From Lichenicola sp964247755 (lineage in GTDB: Bacteria > Pseudomonadota > Alphaproteobacteria > Acetobacterales > Acetobacteraceae): DNA of 64,000 nt. How positions within the stretch are numbered: the stretch's first letter is position 1; every line of letters begins with the position of its first letter. Of this stretch, positions 25,467 to 34,206 are shown in pieces. A program made the translations under genes and the position numbers. The stretch spans positions 97,157 through 161,156 of the forward strand of contig CAXTVX010000003.1 in NCBI GenBank assembly GCA_964247755.1, read 5' to 3'. The notes below the pieces were generated by a model. That model made no database searches. It was not told the DNA's origin and saw only the letters and a program-made list of their open reading frames with translations.

Positions 25467-26642
25467 TCACCGGGCGCCCGGCTGCCGCGGCAGAAGCAGC
25501 ACAATCCGGCCGCCGGCGTGCATGGCGCCGGCATCGCGCGCCGCCGCGTCGTTCCAGCCGAAGAACAGGTCGGCGCGGACCGGACCGGTGACGTCGGTGC
25601 CGAGGTCCTGCGCCAGCACGAGGCGGTCGAGGGGCGAGCCGTCCGGCCGGGTGGTGGCGACGAACATCGGCACGCCCAGCGGCAGGAAGGCGCGGTCGAC
25701 AGCAGCCGAACGCAGCGGGGTCAGGGTCACGCCCAGCGCGCCGGGTGGCCCCTGGTTCGGCGCCACGTCGTCGAGCAGGCGGAAGAACACGTAGTTCGGG
25801 TTCCGCTCCATCAGCGGCCCGGCCTCGGCCGGATGGGCGGCCAGCCAGCCACGGATGGACTGCATGCTGACCCCGTCCGCAGGAAGCTGCCCGTCCGCCA
25901 CCAGCAGGCGCCCGAGCGGCACGTAGGGCTGGCCGTTGCGCCCGGCATAGCCGAGCCGGACGATCTGGCCGTCCGGCAGCCGGATGCGGCCGGAGCCCTG
26001 CACCTGCAGGAAGAACAAGTCCACCGGATCGCGCAGCCACAGGATCTCCAGGCCGCGACGGCCGAGTGCGCCGCGATCGATCTGCGCGCGGCTCCAGTAC
26101 GGCACCACCCGGTGGTCCTCGACCCGGCCGGTCAGGGGCTGCGCGCCGAGACCCGGAGCGCTCAGCGTGACCAGCTCCGACGGACGGCCGTAGACCGGCA
26201 CGGCGTACCCGGGAGTTCTCGACAGCGAGCCGGCGAACTCGGGCTCGAAGTAGCCCGTCAGGCTGGCGTCGGGAACGTCGCGATCCGAAGCGAGGAAGGG
26301 CAGGAACCAGGTCTGGAGGTAGCGCCGCACCGCCGGCTCGTCGCCCGACGGCAGCGCGCGGGCAGCCTGGCAGGCCGGCCCGTAGGAGCCTGCCATCCCG
26401 GCAGCGCTGCGGGCCTCCGCGGCACCACCCAGGCTGGTGTCGGCGGGCAACCGGCCGAGCCGCTCGCACTCGGCCAGCAGCGCCGGCAGCACGCCGCCAA
26501 GACGGTCCGCGCTCCAGCCGGGGATGTCGGCATAGCCGATGCGGGTCAGGGCGAGCGCCGGCGGACCGGCGGGCCCGGCACAGGCCGCTGCCAGGAACAG
26601 GACGCCCGTCAACAGGGCGGCAGCGCACGACGGAACGATCAT
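25467..26642 (-). CDS. mltA: Membrane-bound lytic murein transglycosylase A
   Basis: 391 residues, MltA fold plus 3D domain. Signatures are LTGYFEPEFAGSLSRTPGYAVPVYGRP, LFFLQVQGSGRIRLPDG, and the C-terminal 3D region LAQDLGTDVTGPVRADLFFGWNDAAA with catalytic aspartates. A lipobox-like LAAAC ends the signal peptide, so it is probably an outer-membrane lipoprotein that cleaves peptidoglycan to 1,6-anhydromuropeptides. ATG 26642 was chosen because it opens the signal peptide directly; ATG 26705 is in frame but would overlap the Tim44-like gene. Confidence 0.93.
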   Translation of the reverse strand: MIVPSCAAALLTGVLFLAAACAGPAGPPALALTRIGYADIPGWSADRLGGVLPALLAECERLGRLPADTSLGGAAEARSAAGMAGSYGPACQAARALPSGDEPAVRRYLQTWFLPFLASDRDVPDASLTGYFEPEFAGSLSRTPGYAVPVYGRPSELVTLSAPGLGAQPLTGRVEDHRVVPYWSRAQIDRGALGRRGLEILWLRDPVDLFFLQVQGSGRIRLPDGQIVRLGYAGRNGQPYVPLGRLLVADGQLPADGVSMQSIRGWLAAHPAEAGPLMERNPNYVFFRLLDDVAPNQGPPGALGVTLTPLRSAAVDRAFLPLGVPMFVATTRPDGSPLDRLVLAQDLGTDVTGPVRADLFFGWNDAAARDAGAMHAGGRIVLLLPRQPGAR

Positions 26643-26682
26643 GCAGGCGATGCGGAAGACGGCCGGCGCGGAACGCGGCGCG

Positions 26683-27372
26683 TCAGGCGCTCCGGGCGCC
26701 GGCAAGCCGCCAGGCGGCGCCGTCGGTGCCCTTCGGGCCGCCGATCCAGCGCTCGAAGGTCCAGCTGTCGGCGAGCTCCGTCACCGCGTCGGCGCCGGAT
26801 ACCGGCAGCCCGTCGCGGCCGAGCAGCACGCTGACCTGGTCGGACACGACGCGCACGTCGATCGTGGCGCGCCAGATGCCGTTCTCCTGCACCAGCGCCG
26901 CGTCGGTGATCTGCATCTGCGTCACCGCGCGGATCTCGGCGCGCTGGGTCTCGCCGGCCGCCTCACGGGCGATGATCGCCGCCTCGAACGCCGCATAGGC
27001 GTCGGCGGTCAGCGCGCCGCGCAGCACAGTGCGGTCGCCCTCGGCGAAGGCCGCGACGATGCGCCGGAACGCCGCCTCGGCCTGCACGAGGAACTGCGCC
27101 GCATCGAAGCTGCGCTCGCGCTCGCGGATGCGCGCCAGCGTCACCCCCACCGGCCCGGCCGGGTCGGGCAGCTTGCGTTCCGTGGCCGCGGGCGTCGGCT
27201 CGGCCCGCGCCTCGATCACCGGCCCGGGCGTTCGCAAGGCTACCGGCGGCGTTGCCGGACGCTCGAGCCCGGTGCGCTTGCCCAGGATGCTGCGCAGGCG
27301 CAGCACCAGGAAGGCGGCGAACAGGCCCAGCAGGACGAGGTCGACCGGGTAGTTGCCGGCGAGGAAGTGCAT
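26683..27372 (-). CDS. Tim44-like domain protein
   Basis: 229 residues. One N-terminal membrane segment (VDLVLLGLFAAFLVLRLRSILGKR) is followed by a Pro-rich linker and a Tim44/TimA-like domain: FDAAQFLVQAEAAFRRIVAAFAEGDRTVLRGAL, then ITDAALVQENGIWRATIDVRVVSDQ. Alphaproteobacterial homologues sit beside secB and mltA, exactly as here, and may help membrane-protein or envelope assembly. ATG 27372 places the membrane segment at the very N-terminus; no strong ribosome site is evident. Confidence 0.9.
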   Translation of the reverse strand: MHFLAGNYPVDLVLLGLFAAFLVLRLRSILGKRTGLERPATPPVALRTPGPVIEARAEPTPAATERKLPDPAGPVGVTLARIRERERSFDAAQFLVQAEAAFRRIVAAFAEGDRTVLRGALTADAYAAFEAAIIAREAAGETQRAEIRAVTQMQITDAALVQENGIWRATIDVRVVSDQVSVLLGRDGLPVSGADAVTELADSWTFERWIGGPKGTDGAAWRLAGARSA

Positions 27373-27519
27373 CGAGGATCCCGATCGTCTTGGGAGGATG
27401 AAGGCGGAGGATGGAGGCCCGGTCTCGAGCGGGGGCCTGGCAGAGATAGGGGCGTCGGCGCCCGGAGACAATCAGGCGGCGATTGCCGGGTGCTCCGGGG
27501 GAGCGTATCGGCTGGAACG

Positions 27520-28119
27520 ATGATCGTGTTGCGGCACTGCCAGAGCGAGTTCAACCTCCACTTCACCCGCACCCGACGCGACCCGGGCCTGATCGATCCC
27601 GGCCTGACCGCCGAGGGCCTGGCGCAGGCGGACGCGGCGGCGGACGCGTTGTGCGGGGCCGGGCGGATCACCCGCATCGTGGCGTCGCCATATCGGCGGG
27701 CGCTGCAGACCGCGGCACCGATCGCCGCCCGCCTCGGCGTCCCGGTCACCGTCACCACCCTGGTCCGCGAGCGCTATGCGTTCGCCTGCGACATCGGCTC
27801 GCCGCGCCTGCTGCTGGAGCGCGACTGGCCCGGCATCGACTTCTCCACGGTCGACGGCGCGTGGTGGCACGATGGCGCGACCGGTGCGGACGGCAGGCCC
27901 GCGATCGAGACCGAGGACAGCGTGATCGACCGCGCCGCGCAGTTCCGCGCCGCCATGGCGGCAGCGCCCGACCAGGAGGAAACCCTGCTGGTGTCGCACT
28001 GGGGCTTCCTGCTGGCGTTCAGCGGCCGGAGCCTGGAGAACGGGTGCTGGCTCCCGGTCGATCCGGCGACACCGCCGGCTGGCCCGATCGTCTGGCGGCA
28101 CGGCACCGCGGCGACCTGA
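27520..28119 (+). CDS. Histidine phosphatase family protein
   Basis: 199 residues with the phosphoglycerate-mutase/histidine-phosphatase fold. The phospho-histidine motif reads LRHCQSEFN (His6), with Cys in place of the common Gly of RHG. The second arginine/histidine sites are SPYRRALQTA and LLVSHWGFLLAF. Catalytic residues are therefore present. Substrate unknown; plausible small phosphoesters or phosphoproteins. It lies between the divergent Tim44-like and secB genes, reading toward secB. Confidence 0.85.
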   Translation: MIVLRHCQSEFNLHFTRTRRDPGLIDPGLTAEGLAQADAAADALCGAGRITRIVASPYRRALQTAAPIAARLGVPVTVTTLVRERYAFACDIGSPRLLLERDWPGIDFSTVDGAWWHDGATGADGRPAIETEDSVIDRAAQFRAAMAAAPDQEETLLVSHWGFLLAFSGRSLENGCWLPVDPATPPAGPIVWRHGTAAT

Positions 28120-28203
28120 CGGGAGCCGATCCGCCGCCTCCTTCCTGGCGTCGCATCCTGCGCCGTGCTAGCGCCGGCCACGGTCCGAACCAGGAGAACC
28201 CCC

Positions 28204-28731
28204 ATGTCCGACGCCAACCCCGCCCAGCCGGGTCCGCCGGCGCTGCCGCTGACCATGAACCTCCAGTACACCAAGGACCTGTCGTTCGAGGTGCCGTCGG
28301 GTGCGGAGATCTTCGCGACGCTTCGCGCCAACCCACAGATCTCGGTCAACATCGACGTCCAGGCGAACCGGCTGCAGCAGGAGCAGAACGTGTTCGAGGT
28401 GGTACTGTCGGTGAAGGCGGACGCCACCGAGCCCGCCGGCGAGGCCGGCAGCGCCGCGTCGGCCTCCAGCGGGCGCACCGTGTTCATCGTCGAGCTCGCC
28501 TATGCCGCGGTGGTGACGCTGGGCGACACGCCGGAGACCATGTTCGAGCCGCTGCTGCTGGTCGAGGTACCGCGGCTGATCTTCCCGTATGCGCGCAACA
28601 TCGTCAGCGAGGTCACGCGCGACGGCGGGTTTCCACCGGTGGTACTGCAGCCGATCGACTTCGTGGCGTTGTGGCAGGCCAAGCGGGCGCAGCTGGCGTC
28701 GGCGATGAACCAGCCGGCCGGGCACGCCTGA
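28204..28731 (+). CDS. secB: Protein-export chaperone SecB
   Basis: 175 residues, ATG 28204 after CAGGAG. LQYTKDLSFEVPSGAEIF and the NIDVQANRLQQEQNVFEVVLSVKAD strand pattern are SecB hallmarks, as is EVPRLIFPYARNIVSEVTRDGGFPPVVLQPIDFVALW near the C-terminus. An Ala/Ser/Gly-rich insertion (about residues 78-90) is longer than in most relatives. SecB keeps preproteins unfolded and hands them to SecA. The gene pairs with the divergent Tim44-like/mltA unit. Confidence 0.96.
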   Translation: MSDANPAQPGPPALPLTMNLQYTKDLSFEVPSGAEIFATLRANPQISVNIDVQANRLQQEQNVFEVVLSVKADATEPAGEAGSAASASSGRTVFIVELAYAAVVTLGDTPETMFEPLLLVEVPRLIFPYARNIVSEVTRDGGFPPVVLQPIDFVALWQAKRAQLASAMNQPAGHA

Positions 28732-28738
28732 CCCCGGT

Positions 28739-29452
28739 TCAGCGTTCGGCCAGCAGGGCCAGCAGCGCCGCCGCGTCCGGCGTACCGGCGGCGGCGATGC
28801 CGCGCCAGTGCAGGCGGCGTAGCGGCTCGGCGGCGCGCGGGCTGATGGCGACGGCGCGGACCGATGCGAGGGCGGCGTGCAGGTGCCGCGGCAGCACCCG
28901 GACGAAGGCGGCCGCGGTGTCGGCGGAGAAGAACAGCGCCGCGTCGAGCCGGCCGGACGCCAGCGCGTCGAGTGCCGGTTCCGGCAGCCGACGCAGCGGA
29001 CGCACCGCATAGACGCTGCGCCGCCGGACCCGGAACCCGGCCCGGCGCAGCCCGGCGGCTACCTCTCGTCCCTGCCCGAGGCCGCAGGCCAGAAGCAGCG
29101 GCTCCCCGTCGGCGTCGAAACGGGACCTGGCGATCCCGACCAGCCGCGCCGCGTCGCCGGCGGCGCTGTCCACCGACCCGAAGCCGGCGGCGCGCGCGCG
29201 GGCCGCGGTGGCATCACCGACTGCGAGAACCGGCATGGCGCACAGCTCGGGTGCCAGCCCTGCCAGCGGGGCCGCAGCCTGGCCGCTGGTGAGCAGGATC
29301 GCCTGCACACGCCGCGGCAGCACCGGGTGCCGCGTCCGGATCGACAGCACGGGGGCTGCCACCGGCGCGAATCCCAGGCGGGCGAGAGCGTGCATCGTTT
29401 CGGACAGGCCGGGTTCCGGCCGGGTGACCAGGACCCCGCGCCGGTCCGTCAC
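28739..29452 (-). CDS. hemD: Uroporphyrinogen-III synthase
   Basis: 237 residues with the weakly conserved HemD fold. The opening GVLVTRPEPGLSETMHALARLGF and internal AILLTSGQAAAPL, VGDATAARARAAGF and FSADTAAAFVRVL are typical positions of the two-domain enzyme. GTG 29452 overlaps the hemC stop (GTGA), so hemC and hemD are co-translated and their products act in sequence: hydroxymethylbilane is cyclised to uroporphyrinogen III. HemD sequences diverge strongly, so context carries much of the call. Confidence 0.9.
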   Translation of the reverse strand: MTDRRGVLVTRPEPGLSETMHALARLGFAPVAAPVLSIRTRHPVLPRRVQAILLTSGQAAAPLAGLAPELCAMPVLAVGDATAARARAAGFGSVDSAAGDAARLVGIARSRFDADGEPLLLACGLGQGREVAAGLRRAGFRVRRRSVYAVRPLRRLPEPALDALASGRLDAALFFSADTAAAFVRVLPRHLHAALASVRAVAISPRAAEPLRRLHWRGIAAAGTPDAAALLALLAER

Positions 29453-30558
29453 TCGAACAGGTTGGACGGGCTGTCGGCGCGGAGCGAGGCGCCCAGCTCG
29501 CGCCCGAGCCGCTCGGCGTCGGAGGGCAGTCCCTCGACGCTGCGCTTGAGCAGGAACGAGCCGTCGGCACGCGCCACCAGCCCGGTCAGCAGCAGCCTCG
29601 GACCGCCCGCCGCGGAGCGGTCGAGGCGGGCATGGCCGCCGATCGGGGTGCGGCAGGAGCCGTCGAGCTCGGCCAGCAGCGCGCGCTCGGCGGTGGACAC
29701 GGCGCGTGCCTCGTCGTCCTCGATCGCAGACAGCAGCTCGCGCAGCTCGGCGTCGGCCTCGCGTGCGGTGACGCCGACGATGCCCTGCCCGGCCGACGGC
29801 ACCATCACCTCCGGCTCCAGGATCACGTCGGCACGGTCCTCCATGCCCAGCCGACGCAGGCCGGCGAGGGCGAGCAGGCTGCCGTCGAACAGGCCCTGCG
29901 ACACCTTGTCGAGCCGGGTCTGCACGTTGCCGCGTATCATGGCCGTGCGCAGGTCGGGCCGCGCGTGCAGCAGCTGCGCCTGGCGGCGGACCGAGGCGGT
30001 GCCGATCAGGGCGCCACGCGGCAGCACCGAGAACGGGTCGCCGGGATCGGCGCCCGGCAGGCCGGGACGAAGCACCAGCACGTCGCGCGCATCCTCGCGC
30101 TTCAGCGTGCAGGCCAGCACCAGGCCGGGCGGCAGGGTGGTTTCCAGGTCCTTCAGGCTGTGCACCGCGAAGTCGATCCGGCCGTCCGCCAGCGCCTCGT
30201 GGATCTCCTTGGCGAACAACCCCTTGCCGCCGATTTCCGCCAGCAGGCGGTTCTGCACCAGGTCGCCGGTGGTGTTGATCCGGTGCTCCTCGAACGCTTC
30301 CATGTCGCGCAGCACCGGGCAGAACCGGGTCAGCACCGTCAGGAAGGTCCGGGTCTGCACCAGCGCCAGCGGCGAGCCGCGGGTGCCGACGCGAAGCGGC
30401 AGGGTCGGCCGGTGGCTGCCGGGCTGGCTGCCGGGCTGGCTGCTTCGCGCCTGCGCCTGCCGTGCCGCCGCGGCCGCAGCGGCCCGTTGCAGCGCGTCCG
30501 ACGGCGGTGCCGGCTCGGCAAGCGGAACCGGGAGCGGATCGGGCTGTGCGGGCGGCAT
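29449..30558 (-). CDS. hemC: Hydroxymethylbilane synthase (porphobilinogen deaminase)
   Basis: 369 residues. The core starts at LRVGTRGSPLALVQTR (about residue 55) and is complete: INTTGDLVQNRLLAEIGGKGLFAKEIHEAL, FAVHSLKDLETTLP with catalytic Asp137, and the dipyrromethane-cofactor cysteine Cys302 in LDGSCRTPIGG. An extra ~50-residue Pro/Ala/Gln/Ser-rich N-terminal tail precedes the core and has no counterpart in typical HemC (about 310 residues). It includes an SQPG repeat encoded by a 12-bp DNA repeat. It may instead reflect a misjudged start, but no internal ATG/GTG fits well. Confidence 0.95.
   Translation of the reverse strand: MPPAQPDPLPVPLAEPAPPSDALQRAAAAAAARQAQARSSQPGSQPGSHRPTLPLRVGTRGSPLALVQTRTFLTVLTRFCPVLRDMEAFEEHRINTTGDLVQNRLLAEIGGKGLFAKEIHEALADGRIDFAVHSLKDLETTLPPGLVLACTLKREDARDVLVLRPGLPGADPGDPFSVLPRGALIGTASVRRQAQLLHARPDLRTAMIRGNVQTRLDKVSQGLFDGSLLALAGLRRLGMEDRADVILEPEVMVPSAGQGIVGVTAREADAELRELLSAIEDDEARAVSTAERALLAELDGSCRTPIGGHARLDRSAAGGPRLLLTGLVARADGSFLLKRSVEGLPSDAERLGRELGASLRADSPSNLFE
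30414..30443. repeat. 12-bp tandem repeat in the hemC 5' region
   Basis: Two and a half copies of ggctgccgggct lie head to tail from 30414. On the coding strand they give the SQPG-SQPG-S peptide in the disordered tail of HemC. The repeat is divisible by three, so copy-number change keeps frame. Confidence 0.8.
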
Positions 30559-30600
30559 GGGCCTGTCGTATTACCCGCACCGCCGGATGGAAAGGTGGCG

Positions 30601-31674
30601 ATGGCGGATCCTGTGCCGCAGGCGGGAGCGGAGGGCTGGAACGGCGGACCGGTGCTGGCGATCGAGTCGTCCTGCGACGAGACCGCCTGCGCGGTCCTGG
30701 ACGCCGGCGGCACTGTCCTGGCCGAACGGGTGCTGAGCCAGGCGGAACATACGCCGTTCGGTGGCGTGGTCCCGGAGATCGCCGCGCGCGCCCATCTCCT
30801 GCACCTGCCGGACCTGGTCCGCGCGGTGCTGCACGAGGCAGGGATTTCCGCGGACCGGCTCGGCGCGGTGGCGGCCAGCTGCGGGCCCGGCCTGATCGGC
30901 GGCCTGGTCGTCGGCAGCGGGCTGGCCAAGGGGATGGCGCTGGCGCTCGGCGTGCCGTTCGTGGCGGTGAACCACCTCGAGGCGCATGCGCTGACGGCGC
31001 GGCTGCCGGGCCTGGTTCCCGGCGGCGCCCCGTTCCCCTACCTGCTGCTGCTGGTGTCCGGCGGGCACTGCCAGTGCGTGGCGGTGGACGGGCTCGGCCG
31101 CTACCGCCGGCTCGGCGGCACGGTCGACGACGCGGCGGGCGAGGCATTCGACAAGGTGGCGAAGATGCTGGGGCTCGGCTGGCCCGGCGGCCCGGCGCTG
31201 GAGCGGCTGGCGCAGGACGGCGATCCGGAGGCGCACCGCCTGCCCCGCCCGCTGCTGCGCCGCCCGGGTTGCGACTTCTCCTTCAGCGGCCTCAAGACCG
31301 CGGTGGCGCAGCGCATCGCCGCCCTGCCCGCCCCGCTCGGCGGCCAGGACGCGGCCGATCTCGCCGCCTCGTTCCAGGCGGCGGTGACGGCGGTGATCGC
31401 GGACCGGGTCGGCAACGCGCTGGACATGATGCCGGAAGCCAGGCTGCTGGTGGCGGCCGGCGGGGTCGCCGCCAACGCCGCCATCCGCGCCCGGTTGACC
31501 GGCCTCGCCGCCGCGCGCGGCGTCGGCTTCGCCGCCCCGCCGCTGCGGCTGTGCACCGACAACGCGGTCATGGTCGGATGGGCGGCGATCGAGGCGCTGC
31601 GGGCGGGCGTGGCCTGCGACCTCGCCGCCCCGCCGCGCCCGCGCTGGCCGCTGGACGAGCTCAGGCTTGCATGA
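30601..31674 (+). CDS. tsaD: tRNA N6-adenosine threonylcarbamoyltransferase
   Basis: 357 residues. LAIESSCDETACAVLD opens the ASKHA fold. The metal-binding histidines are in VNHLEAHA (His125, His129). LLVSGGHCQ, GGTVDDAAGEAFDKVAKMLGLGWPGG and FSFSGLKTAV follow, all TsaD signatures. It transfers the threonylcarbamoyl group to A37 of ANN-decoding tRNAs. ATG 30601 follows GGAAAGGTGGCG. It diverges from hemC across 42 bp and is co-translated with rlmJ (ATGA). Confidence 0.97.
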   Translation: MADPVPQAGAEGWNGGPVLAIESSCDETACAVLDAGGTVLAERVLSQAEHTPFGGVVPEIAARAHLLHLPDLVRAVLHEAGISADRLGAVAASCGPGLIGGLVVGSGLAKGMALALGVPFVAVNHLEAHALTARLPGLVPGGAPFPYLLLLVSGGHCQCVAVDGLGRYRRLGGTVDDAAGEAFDKVAKMLGLGWPGGPALERLAQDGDPEAHRLPRPLLRRPGCDFSFSGLKTAVAQRIAALPAPLGGQDAADLAASFQAAVTAVIADRVGNALDMMPEARLLVAAGGVAANAAIRARLTGLAAARGVGFAAPPLRLCTDNAVMVGWAAIEALRAGVACDLAAPPRPRWPLDELRLA

Positions 31675-32516
31675 ACTACCGCCACGCCTTCCACGCCGGG
31701 AACTTCGCCGACTGCATGAAGCACGCGCTGCTGGTCTGGCTTGTGCGGGCGATGCAGCGCAAGGAGGCGCCGGTCGCGGTGCTGGACACCCATGCCGGCA
31801 TCGGCCGCTACGATCTCGACGGCACGGAAGCGAACCGCACCGGCGAGTGGCGCGACGGCATCGGCCGGCTGCTCGACGGGCCGGACATCCCGGCGCTATC
31901 GCCCTACCTCCGGCTGGTGCGCGAGGCGGGCGCGCCGGCGCGCTATCCCGGCTCGCCGGCGCTGGTGCAGGCGATGCTCCGGCCGCAGGACCGGCTGCTG
32001 CTGTGCGAGCTGCATCCCGACGACCACGCGCTGCTCCGTCGCGGGATGGGTCGCGATCCGCGGGTCGCGGTGCACCGACGCGATGGCTACGCGGCGGTCG
32101 CGGCGCTGCTGCCGCCGGCAGACGGGATCCGGCGCGGCCTGACCCTGATCGACCCGCCGTTCGAGCAGGACGGCGAGTTCGCGCGTCTGGAAGCCGCCAT
32201 CGCCCTGGCGCGGCAGCGCTTCGGCACCGGGACGGTGGCAGCCTGGTATCCGATCAAGAACCGGGCCGCGTCGCGCGGCTTCCTGGACCGGCTGACAGAT
32301 GCGGGCGAGCCGGACCTCGTGACGGCGGAGCTGCTGCTCCGGCCGCCGCCGGCAGACCCGTCGCGGCTGAACGGGTGCGGCTTGCTGGTGGCGTCGCCGC
32401 CCTGGGGGTTCGAGGCCGCTGCCGCCGGGATCCTGTCGGCGCTCGACAACGCATTCGGCGTCGGCGCCGGCAGTAGCGAGGTGCGTCGGCTGACGCCGGA
32501 GCGGGCCGCCGCGTGA
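31671..32516 (+). CDS. rlmJ: 23S rRNA (adenine(2030)-N6)-methyltransferase
   Basis: 281 residues. MNYRHAFHAGNFADCMKHALL is diagnostic of RlmJ. Then LDTHAGIGRYDL (AdoMet site), and the amino-methyltransferase motif LIDPPFEQDGEF around residue 160. WYPIKNR and the GCGLLVASPPWGFE end complete the family. The Cys in NGCGLLVASPPW replaces the commoner Ser. The ATG overlaps the tsaD stop and the stop overlaps the gpsA GTG, so three genes are translated as a chain. Confidence 0.95.
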   Translation: MNYRHAFHAGNFADCMKHALLVWLVRAMQRKEAPVAVLDTHAGIGRYDLDGTEANRTGEWRDGIGRLLDGPDIPALSPYLRLVREAGAPARYPGSPALVQAMLRPQDRLLLCELHPDDHALLRRGMGRDPRVAVHRRDGYAAVAALLPPADGIRRGLTLIDPPFEQDGEFARLEAAIALARQRFGTGTVAAWYPIKNRAASRGFLDRLTDAGEPDLVTAELLLRPPPADPSRLNGCGLLVASPPWGFEAAAAGILSALDNAFGVGAGSSEVRRLTPERAAA

Positions 32517-33472
32517 GCGCGCGGATCGCCGTGGTCGGCGCCGGCGCCTGGGGCACGGCGCTGGCGGTACAGGCGGCGCGGGCCGGCGCGGAGGTGACGC
32601 TGTGGGCGCGCGATCCTGCCTCCCTCGGAGCGGACCGCTGCATGGCGCGCCTGCCCGGGATCGTGCTGCCGGACCGGGTGGCAGTGACCGGCGTGCTGCC
32701 GGAAGCGGCCGACCTGCTGCTGCTGGCGGTGCCGATGCAGCACCTGCGCGCCGTCGCCGGCCGGCTGGCGGTGCGTGCGCCGCTGGTGGCGTGCTGCAAG
32801 GGGGTGGAACGCGGCACCGGATGGCTGCCCGGCGAGGTGCTGGCGGCCCTCCATCCGCACCTGCCGCGCGGCGTGCTGTCCGGGCCGAACTTCGCCGGCG
32901 AGGTGGCGCGCGGGCTGCCGGCGGCGGCGGTGCTGGCGAGCCGAGACATCGGGCTGGCGCAGGCGCTGGCGGAGATGCTGTCGGGCGGCGGGTTCCGCGT
33001 CTATGCCGGGGACGATCCGCTGGGGGTGGAGGTCGGCGGGGCTGCCAAGAACGTGATCGCGATCGCCGCCGGCGCAGCGATCGGCGCCGGCTACGGCGAG
33101 AACGCCCGGGCGGCGCTGGTGACCCGCGGCATCGCCGAACTGGGACGGCTGATCGTGGCGCTGGGCGGCCGCGCCGCCACCGCGAGCGGGCTGTCCGGCG
33201 TGGGCGACCTGGTGCTGACCTGTACCGGTGCCGCATCCCGCAACACCAGCCTGGGTGCGGCACTCGGACGGGGCCAGGCGCTGGCGGAGGTGCTGGGAAG
33301 CCGGACCACGGTCGCGGAAGGGGTGGACACGGCACCAGCGCTGGCGGCACGGGCTGCGGCTTCAGGCGTGGCGGTGCCGATCATCGACATGGTGGCGGCA
33401 CTGCTGACGGGCGGGATCGGCCTTGGCGAGGCACGCGCGCAACTGCTGGGACGGCCGCGTGGGGTGGAGTAG
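32513..33472 (+). CDS. gpsA: NAD(P)H-dependent glycerol-3-phosphate dehydrogenase
   Basis: 319 residues. The Rossmann motif is IAVVGAGAWGTALAV. The family segments LPRGVLSGPNFAGEVARGLPAA, EVGGAAKNVIAIAAGAAIGAGYGENARAALVTRGIAEL (catalytic lysine in AAKN) and SGVGDLVLTCTGAASRN are intact. It makes sn-glycerol-3-phosphate for phospholipids. GTG start in a GTGA overlap with rlmJ. Position beside tsaD is common in alphaproteobacteria. Confidence 0.96.
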   Translation: MSARIAVVGAGAWGTALAVQAARAGAEVTLWARDPASLGADRCMARLPGIVLPDRVAVTGVLPEAADLLLLAVPMQHLRAVAGRLAVRAPLVACCKGVERGTGWLPGEVLAALHPHLPRGVLSGPNFAGEVARGLPAAAVLASRDIGLAQALAEMLSGGGFRVYAGDDPLGVEVGGAAKNVIAIAAGAAIGAGYGENARAALVTRGIAELGRLIVALGGRAATASGLSGVGDLVLTCTGAASRNTSLGAALGRGQALAEVLGSRTTVAEGVDTAPALAARAAASGVAVPIIDMVAALLTGGIGLGEARAQLLGRPRGVE

Positions 33473-33490
33473 GACGATGGGGGAGCAGGC

Positions 33491-34189
33491 ATGACCAGCG
33501 GCGACGACGCGGACGACCGGCTCGACGCGGCGTTCGAGCCCGGCAGCATCGCCGCCAAAGGGATGTTCCCGACCCCGCTCGTCAGCGCGCGGCTGGGAGG
33601 ACACCAGGCGCTCGACGCCGAGCTGGCGGCGACGATCCTGGCGCGGGAGCAGGCGGAGCGCGGCGTCTCGGTCAGCAACCAGGGCGGCTGGCACTCGGCC
33701 GAGTTCGCCTCCTGGTGCGGACCGGCAGGCCTCGCCGTGCTGGACGCGGCGCGGGCGCTGGTCGGGCACATGACGGTGATGCGGCGGGGCGACGCGCTGG
33801 TCCCGGCGGCCGTGGGCTGGGTGGTGACCGCCTGGGCCAACGTCAACCGCGCGGGGCACGGCAACCGTGCGCACGCGCACCCGGGCGCGTACTGGTCCGG
33901 CATCTACTGGGTCGACGACGGCGGTGCGGCCGCCGATCCGGCGCAGGGCGGGATGCTGGAGCTGGCCGACCCGCGCGGGATCCTGCCGACCATGGTGGCG
34001 CCGCAGCTGCGCTGCGCCATCGCCGCCACCCACGGCGACGGCGAGGGCGAGCGGGTGACGCCGGAGGCGGGAACGATGGTGCTGTTCCCGTCCTGGCTGG
34101 TCCACTCGGTGGCGCCCTATGTCGGCCCAGGAACCAGGATCTCGGTCGCCTTCAACTTCTCGGTCGGGCGCGAGGTGGCAGCGGCTTGA
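33491..34189 (+). CDS. Putative 2-oxoglutarate/Fe(II) oxygenase (TIGR02466-like)
   Basis: 232 residues, strong GGGGGAGCAGGC before the ATG. The double-stranded beta-helix core shows HAHPGAYWSGIYWVD with a His...Asp pair, then PSWLVHSVAPYVGPGTRISVAFNF with the distal His and the 2OG-binding Arg. FPTPLVSARL near the start is the usual opening of the TIGR02466/2OG-FeII_Oxy_5 family. Substrate unknown. It follows gpsA by 18 bp and precedes the FrcK-like kinase by 17 bp, so likely one operon. Confidence 0.85.
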   Translation: MTSGDDADDRLDAAFEPGSIAAKGMFPTPLVSARLGGHQALDAELAATILAREQAERGVSVSNQGGWHSAEFASWCGPAGLAVLDAARALVGHMTVMRRGDALVPAAVGWVVTAWANVNRAGHGNRAHAHPGAYWSGIYWVDDGGAAADPAQGGMLELADPRGILPTMVAPQLRCAIAATHGDGEGERVTPEAGTMVLFPSWLVHSVAPYVGPGTRISVAFNFSVGREVAAA

Positions 34190-34206
34190 CAAGCACGAGG
34201 CGACGG

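Noticed and set aside
24310..25794. Long + strand frame over the methyltransferase
   Set aside because: Composition of an antisense shadow; the minus strand has complete methyltransferase motifs.
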